A DNA stretch of 35,965 nt from Actinomycetes bacterium (GTDB taxonomy: Bacteria > Actinomycetota > Acidimicrobiia > Acidimicrobiales > Acidimicrobiaceae), in NCBI GenBank assembly GCA_021786375.1, contig JAJYNL010000104.1, positions 7,712 through 43,676 on the forward strand. The letters are read 5' to 3'. Positions 33,610 through 35,965 of this stretch are shown here, one piece after another. A program made the translations under genes and the position numbers. Every line of letters begins with the position of its first letter. Within the stretch, counting starts at the first letter, position 1. Below the pieces are notes generated by a model. The model had not been told where the DNA came from, did no database searches, and was given only the letters and a program-made list of their open reading frames with translations.

Positions 33610-35427
33610 CTACGACCCGGGTGGCCGCCTGCGGCGTCTCGAAGCCGGCGATGCCGCAGCCCCCCGGCGCGGGGTGCGCCTGGTTGCCTGGCCCCCGGCG
33701 GCACGGGCGGCGGCGTCGAGGACCGGAGGAAGGTGCTGGTTTGGTGTCGGGCGGGCGAGGAGGTAGCCCTGGGCGGCGTCACAACCAAGTTCGCGGAGAG
33801 CCTCCAGCTGCGCTCCGGTCTCCACCCCTTCGGCCACGACCCGAAGGCCGAGGCCGTGGGCGACCGAGATGATCGCGTCGACCAAGAGCGCATCGGCCGG
33901 ATCGCTCCCGAGACCGGCCACGAAGCCCCGGTCGATCTTGACCACGTCGAGGGGGAGGTGCTTCAGGTACGACAGCGACGAGTAGCCGGTGCCGAAGTCA
34001 TCTATCGCCACCTCTATCCCCATCTCGCGCAGCGTCGCCAGGCTCCGGTAGGCGCTGTAGTCGTCGGTGGCGACGAAGGCGGACTCGGTCAGCTCGACAC
34101 ACAGTGACTCCGGGGAGAGCCCCGAGGCGGCGCAGGCACCGATGAAGCGCTGGACCAGGTACTCGTCTGATAGCTGGTGGGCGGAGAGGTTGATCCCCAT
34201 CCTCGGCCGATGAGCGGTACGGCCCGGCCAGGTGGCAGCCTCGGCGATGGCCTGGGTGATCACCCAGGCGCCCAGCTCGACGATCAGCCCGGTGCGCTCG
34301 GCGAGGGGGATGAAGCGGTCAGGGCCGATGAGTCCGACGCCGGGACGCTCCCAACGCAGCAGCGCCTCGCAGGCGACGACCGTGCCACCTTGAAGGTCGA
34401 CGATGGGCTGGTATTCCAGGCGCAGCTGCCCGTCGCGCAACGCCCCTGCCAGCGCATGCTCGGTCTCAAAGGCCTCGATGGCAGCCCGGCGCATCTCGGG
34501 ATTGGCGACGACGAAGCTCTGCCCGCCGTGCTCTCTGGCCTGGCGCATGGCCGAAGTGGCGTCGCGCAGGAGAGCTACCGCGTCCTGGTCTTGCCCGCCG
34601 CCACGGGCCACTCCCACCGCCGGCGAAGCCCGCAGCTCTCCGAAGCCCCTCACGGCCAATGGGTCCGCCAGCGCACCCAACACCGAGCCGGCCAGGTAGA
34701 AGATCCCTTGGCGCTCGCCTGGTTCACAGAGCACGGCGAAGCGGCCCCCGCCCAGCCGGGCGAGGTTCTCCTGGGTCGCACCGCACGACCGCAGGCGCTG
34801 GGCGACCTCGGCCACCAGTGCATCGGCGGCGGCGTCTCCCGCTGTGGAGGCCACCGCATCGAGGTTGGAGAGACCAACGACCACCACGCCGGCCTGGAGC
34901 GAGCCCTTCGTCCGCGCAAGAGCGGCGGCGGTCCGCTCGACGAACAGTGCCGAGTTGGCCAGCCCGGTCCCTTCGTCATAGTGGGCTTGGCGGGCCAGGG
35001 CCGCCTGGAGGCGCCGGGTCTCGGTCAGGTCGTGGGCGACCGCGAGGGAGGCGGGGCGTCCCTCCCAGTCGAGCAGGTGCGAGGTCACCTCGACCTCGAG
35101 GATGGTCCCGTCGGCTCGACGATGGCGCCAGGATCCCGAGTGCTCGAGCGAGTCCCCGCGCTCGGCTATTGCCTCGCGCAGCCGGGCGCAGTCCTCTTCG
35201 GGGCGGATGTCGGCGATGGACATCTTCAGGAACTCGGCTCGGCTGTAGCCGTAGTGGGCGACGGCGGCCTCGTTCACCTCCAAGAAGCGCAGGGTCTCCA
35301 GGTCATAGACCCACATCGGCAGCGGGTTCGCCGCCAGCAACAGCCGGAAGGCCCCACCGGGATCAGGCGAGACGGACGTCATCGGTACATCGCGAGCGGC
35401 TTGGCCGCTCCGGTGCATCTTTGCCAT
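33610..35427 (-). CDS. PAS-GGDEF-EAL protein, probable c-di-GMP phosphodiesterase
   Basis: A 605-residue cyclic-di-GMP signalling protein without membrane helices. A PAS sensor (about 25-140; LLAANPLPMWVYDLETLRFL, HYGYSRAEFL) is followed by a GGDEF-like domain (about 145-310) and an EAL domain (about 320-570). The GGDEF signature is GGGRF (226-230), so cyclase activity is not expected; such domains often act as GTP-sensing modules. The EAL domain keeps its key motifs: CEALLRW (353-359), GINLSAHQLS, VELTESAF, IDDFGTGYSSLSYLK, VVKIDR and EGVET, so it should hydrolyse c-di-GMP. ATG 35427 has GGGGGTG upstream; the longer frame would include the palindrome at 35444-35471. The Arg-rich C-terminal tail may be disordered. 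It lies among mobile-element remnants. Confidence 0.9.
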   Translation of the reverse strand: MAKMHRSGQAARDVPMTSVSPDPGGAFRLLLAANPLPMWVYDLETLRFLEVNEAAVAHYGYSRAEFLKMSIADIRPEEDCARLREAIAERGDSLEHSGSWRHRRADGTILEVEVTSHLLDWEGRPASLAVAHDLTETRRLQAALARQAHYDEGTGLANSALFVERTAAALARTKGSLQAGVVVVGLSNLDAVASTAGDAAADALVAEVAQRLRSCGATQENLARLGGGRFAVLCEPGERQGIFYLAGSVLGALADPLAVRGFGELRASPAVGVARGGGQDQDAVALLRDATSAMRQAREHGGQSFVVANPEMRRAAIEAFETEHALAGALRDGQLRLEYQPIVDLQGGTVVACEALLRWERPGVGLIGPDRFIPLAERTGLIVELGAWVITQAIAEAATWPGRTAHRPRMGINLSAHQLSDEYLVQRFIGACAASGLSPESLCVELTESAFVATDDYSAYRSLATLREMGIEVAIDDFGTGYSSLSYLKHLPLDVVKIDRGFVAGLGSDPADALLVDAIISVAHGLGLRVVAEGVETGAQLEALRELGCDAAQGYLLARPTPNQHLPPVLDAAARAAGGQATRRTPRRGAAASPASRRRRRPPGS

Positions 35428-35443
35428 GGCACCCCCATGGACA

Positions 35444-35471
35444 CAACGTTCACGCCGCAGCGTGAACGTTG
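35444..35471 (-). promoter_or_regulatory. Perfect 12-bp inverted repeat before the c-di-GMP gene
   Basis: CAACGTTCACGC (35444-35455) and GCGTGAACGTTG (35460-35471) are perfect inverted copies around a CGCA tetraloop, 16 bases upstream of the ATG at 35427 on the minus strand. It can work as a DNA operator for a dimeric regulator, or as a strong RNA hairpin just before the ribosome site. No T tract follows, so it is not a normal terminator. Confidence 0.6.
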
Positions 35472-35673
35472 CCCAATTGCAACAGTAGCCACTCTGAAGG
35501 CTTTCCGGCGGTCGGGGTTGGGTGGATGCGAGCGCCCTGTCGCCTAGAGCGGCCATGAGGCACCCGGTTTCGCCGGCCTAGGTGGGTGGTGTCTTTCGCC
35601 TCGATCTCCACTGGCGATCCGCGCCTGGATCTGAGAGAATTACAGTGCTGTAGTTCCCCGATCGGGAGGCGCT

Positions 35674-35965
35674 ATGACCCTCGGACTGGCCGACAAGCAG
35701 GGGGAGCTCTTCGACGACGTGGGGCGCTTCTGCGCCGAGGCGTTGCCTGAGCGCTCCATCTACTCCTTCCTCGCCAGAGAGCGCGATCGGCTGTTTCCTG
35801 ACGAGGCGTTCGCCGACCTGTTCGACGAGAAGAAGGGACGGCGCTCGGTCCCGCCTTCGGTGGTGGCGACGGTGATGGTGCTCCAGCGTCTGGAGGGGCT
35901 GTCGGACCGCGAGGCGGTGGAGCGCTACTGCTTCGACAATCGCTGGCGCTACGCGGCTGGAGTGG
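35674..35965 (+). CDS. IS1182-like (DUF772) transposase, N-terminal part, cut by window end
   Basis: The first 97 codons of a transposase, from ATG 35674 with GGGAGG seven bases upstream, running off the right edge. The segment SIYSFLARERDRLFPDEAFADL followed by RRSVPPSVVATVMVLQRLEGLSDREAVERYC is the DUF772 N-terminal domain of IS1182/IS5-type transposases. The DDE catalytic part lies outside the window, so activity cannot be judged. TACAGTGCTGTA (35641-35652), a 12-base palindrome, lies upstream and could be near the element end. Confidence 0.8.
   Translation, partial: MTLGLADKQGELFDDVGRFCAEALPERSIYSFLARERDRLFPDEAFADLFDEKKGRRSVPPSVVATVMVLQRLEGLSDREAVERYCFDNRWRYAAGV

Larger units (their letters stand above)
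28124..35965. mobile_element. Accessory region that interrupts cpaF, right end beyond window
   Basis: Starting exactly at the break in cpaF, nearly all genes are recombinases, transposases or their remnants (IS1595-like, large serine recombinase, decayed recombinase, IS110 remnant, IS1182-like), with a few cargo genes. I could not find matching terminal repeats or a target duplication, so this is either one element with its right end outside the window or a stack of separate insertions. The left end 28124 is defined only by loss of CpaF similarity. Core gene order does not resume before the window ends. Confidence 0.55.

Noticed and set aside
34177-35547. Open frame of 456 codons on the plus strand antisense to the c-di-GMP gene
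   Set aside because: It mirrors the codon pattern of the real gene, has no domain pattern, and the minus-strand protein is unmistakable.

Overview
The window is chromosomal DNA of high G+C content. It probably comes from an actinomycetote, and an acidophilic or soil member of the Acidimicrobiia is my best guess. This is inferred from four things: dense one-strand housekeeping genes in the order ppdK-glyS-recO-uppS-era-corC-ybeY-phoH, a dnaG-sigma factor pair, a dimeric-type glycyl-tRNA synthetase, and a secreted sedolisin, a family of acid-active serine peptidases. No rRNA gene is present to settle taxonomy.

Left part (1-6150, + strand): the tail of an operon with a terminator-like hairpin, then a two-domain iron(III)-type ABC permease, its ATPase, an FTR1-like duplicated membrane protein resembling COG4280, and a 75-residue membrane protein. 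The four genes overlap end to start and look like one metal-transport operon. A secreted sedolisin without the usual propeptide and a flavin split-barrel protein follow.

Core part (6277-21499, - strand): tRNA-Asn, an RpoD-like sigma factor, dnaG, a lipoprotein with Asp-box beta-propeller repeats, then ppdK, glyS, recO, a 52-residue membrane protein, uppS, a nitrobindin-like protein, era, a CorC/HlyC-type CBS protein, ybeY and phoH. Most are tightly packed or overlapping. The last eight or nine probably form one or two transcription units. A short upstream reading frame appears to be coupled to phoH.

Tad part (21698-28222): an excisionase/BldC-type HTH gene diverges across an AT-rich spacer from cpaB and a tadZ/cpaE-like gene whose P-loop lacks the lysine. 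A metallo-beta-lactamase-fold hydrolase and a 14-helix MFS exporter lie on the other strand. Then comes cpaF (tadA), which loses its C-terminal part at about 28123.

Right part (28124-35965): an accessory region starting exactly where cpaF breaks. It holds an IS1595/ISXO2-like transposase that has lost two catalytic aspartates, an intact large serine recombinase, a decayed recombinase catalytic domain with a 15-bp internal duplication, a small zinc-ribbon protein, a remnant of an IS110 transposase, a PAS-GGDEF-EAL protein with an intact EAL and a broken GGDEF motif, and the start of an IS1182-like transposase cut by the window edge. The pilus motor is therefore very likely non-functional at this locus.

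I saw no CRISPR array and no clearly complete novel defence or biosynthetic system. The best leads are the FTR1-like membrane protein in the ABC operon, the propeptide-less sedolisin, the coupled leader frames before phoH and cpaF, and the two recombination enzymes whose frames stay open although their active sites are lost.
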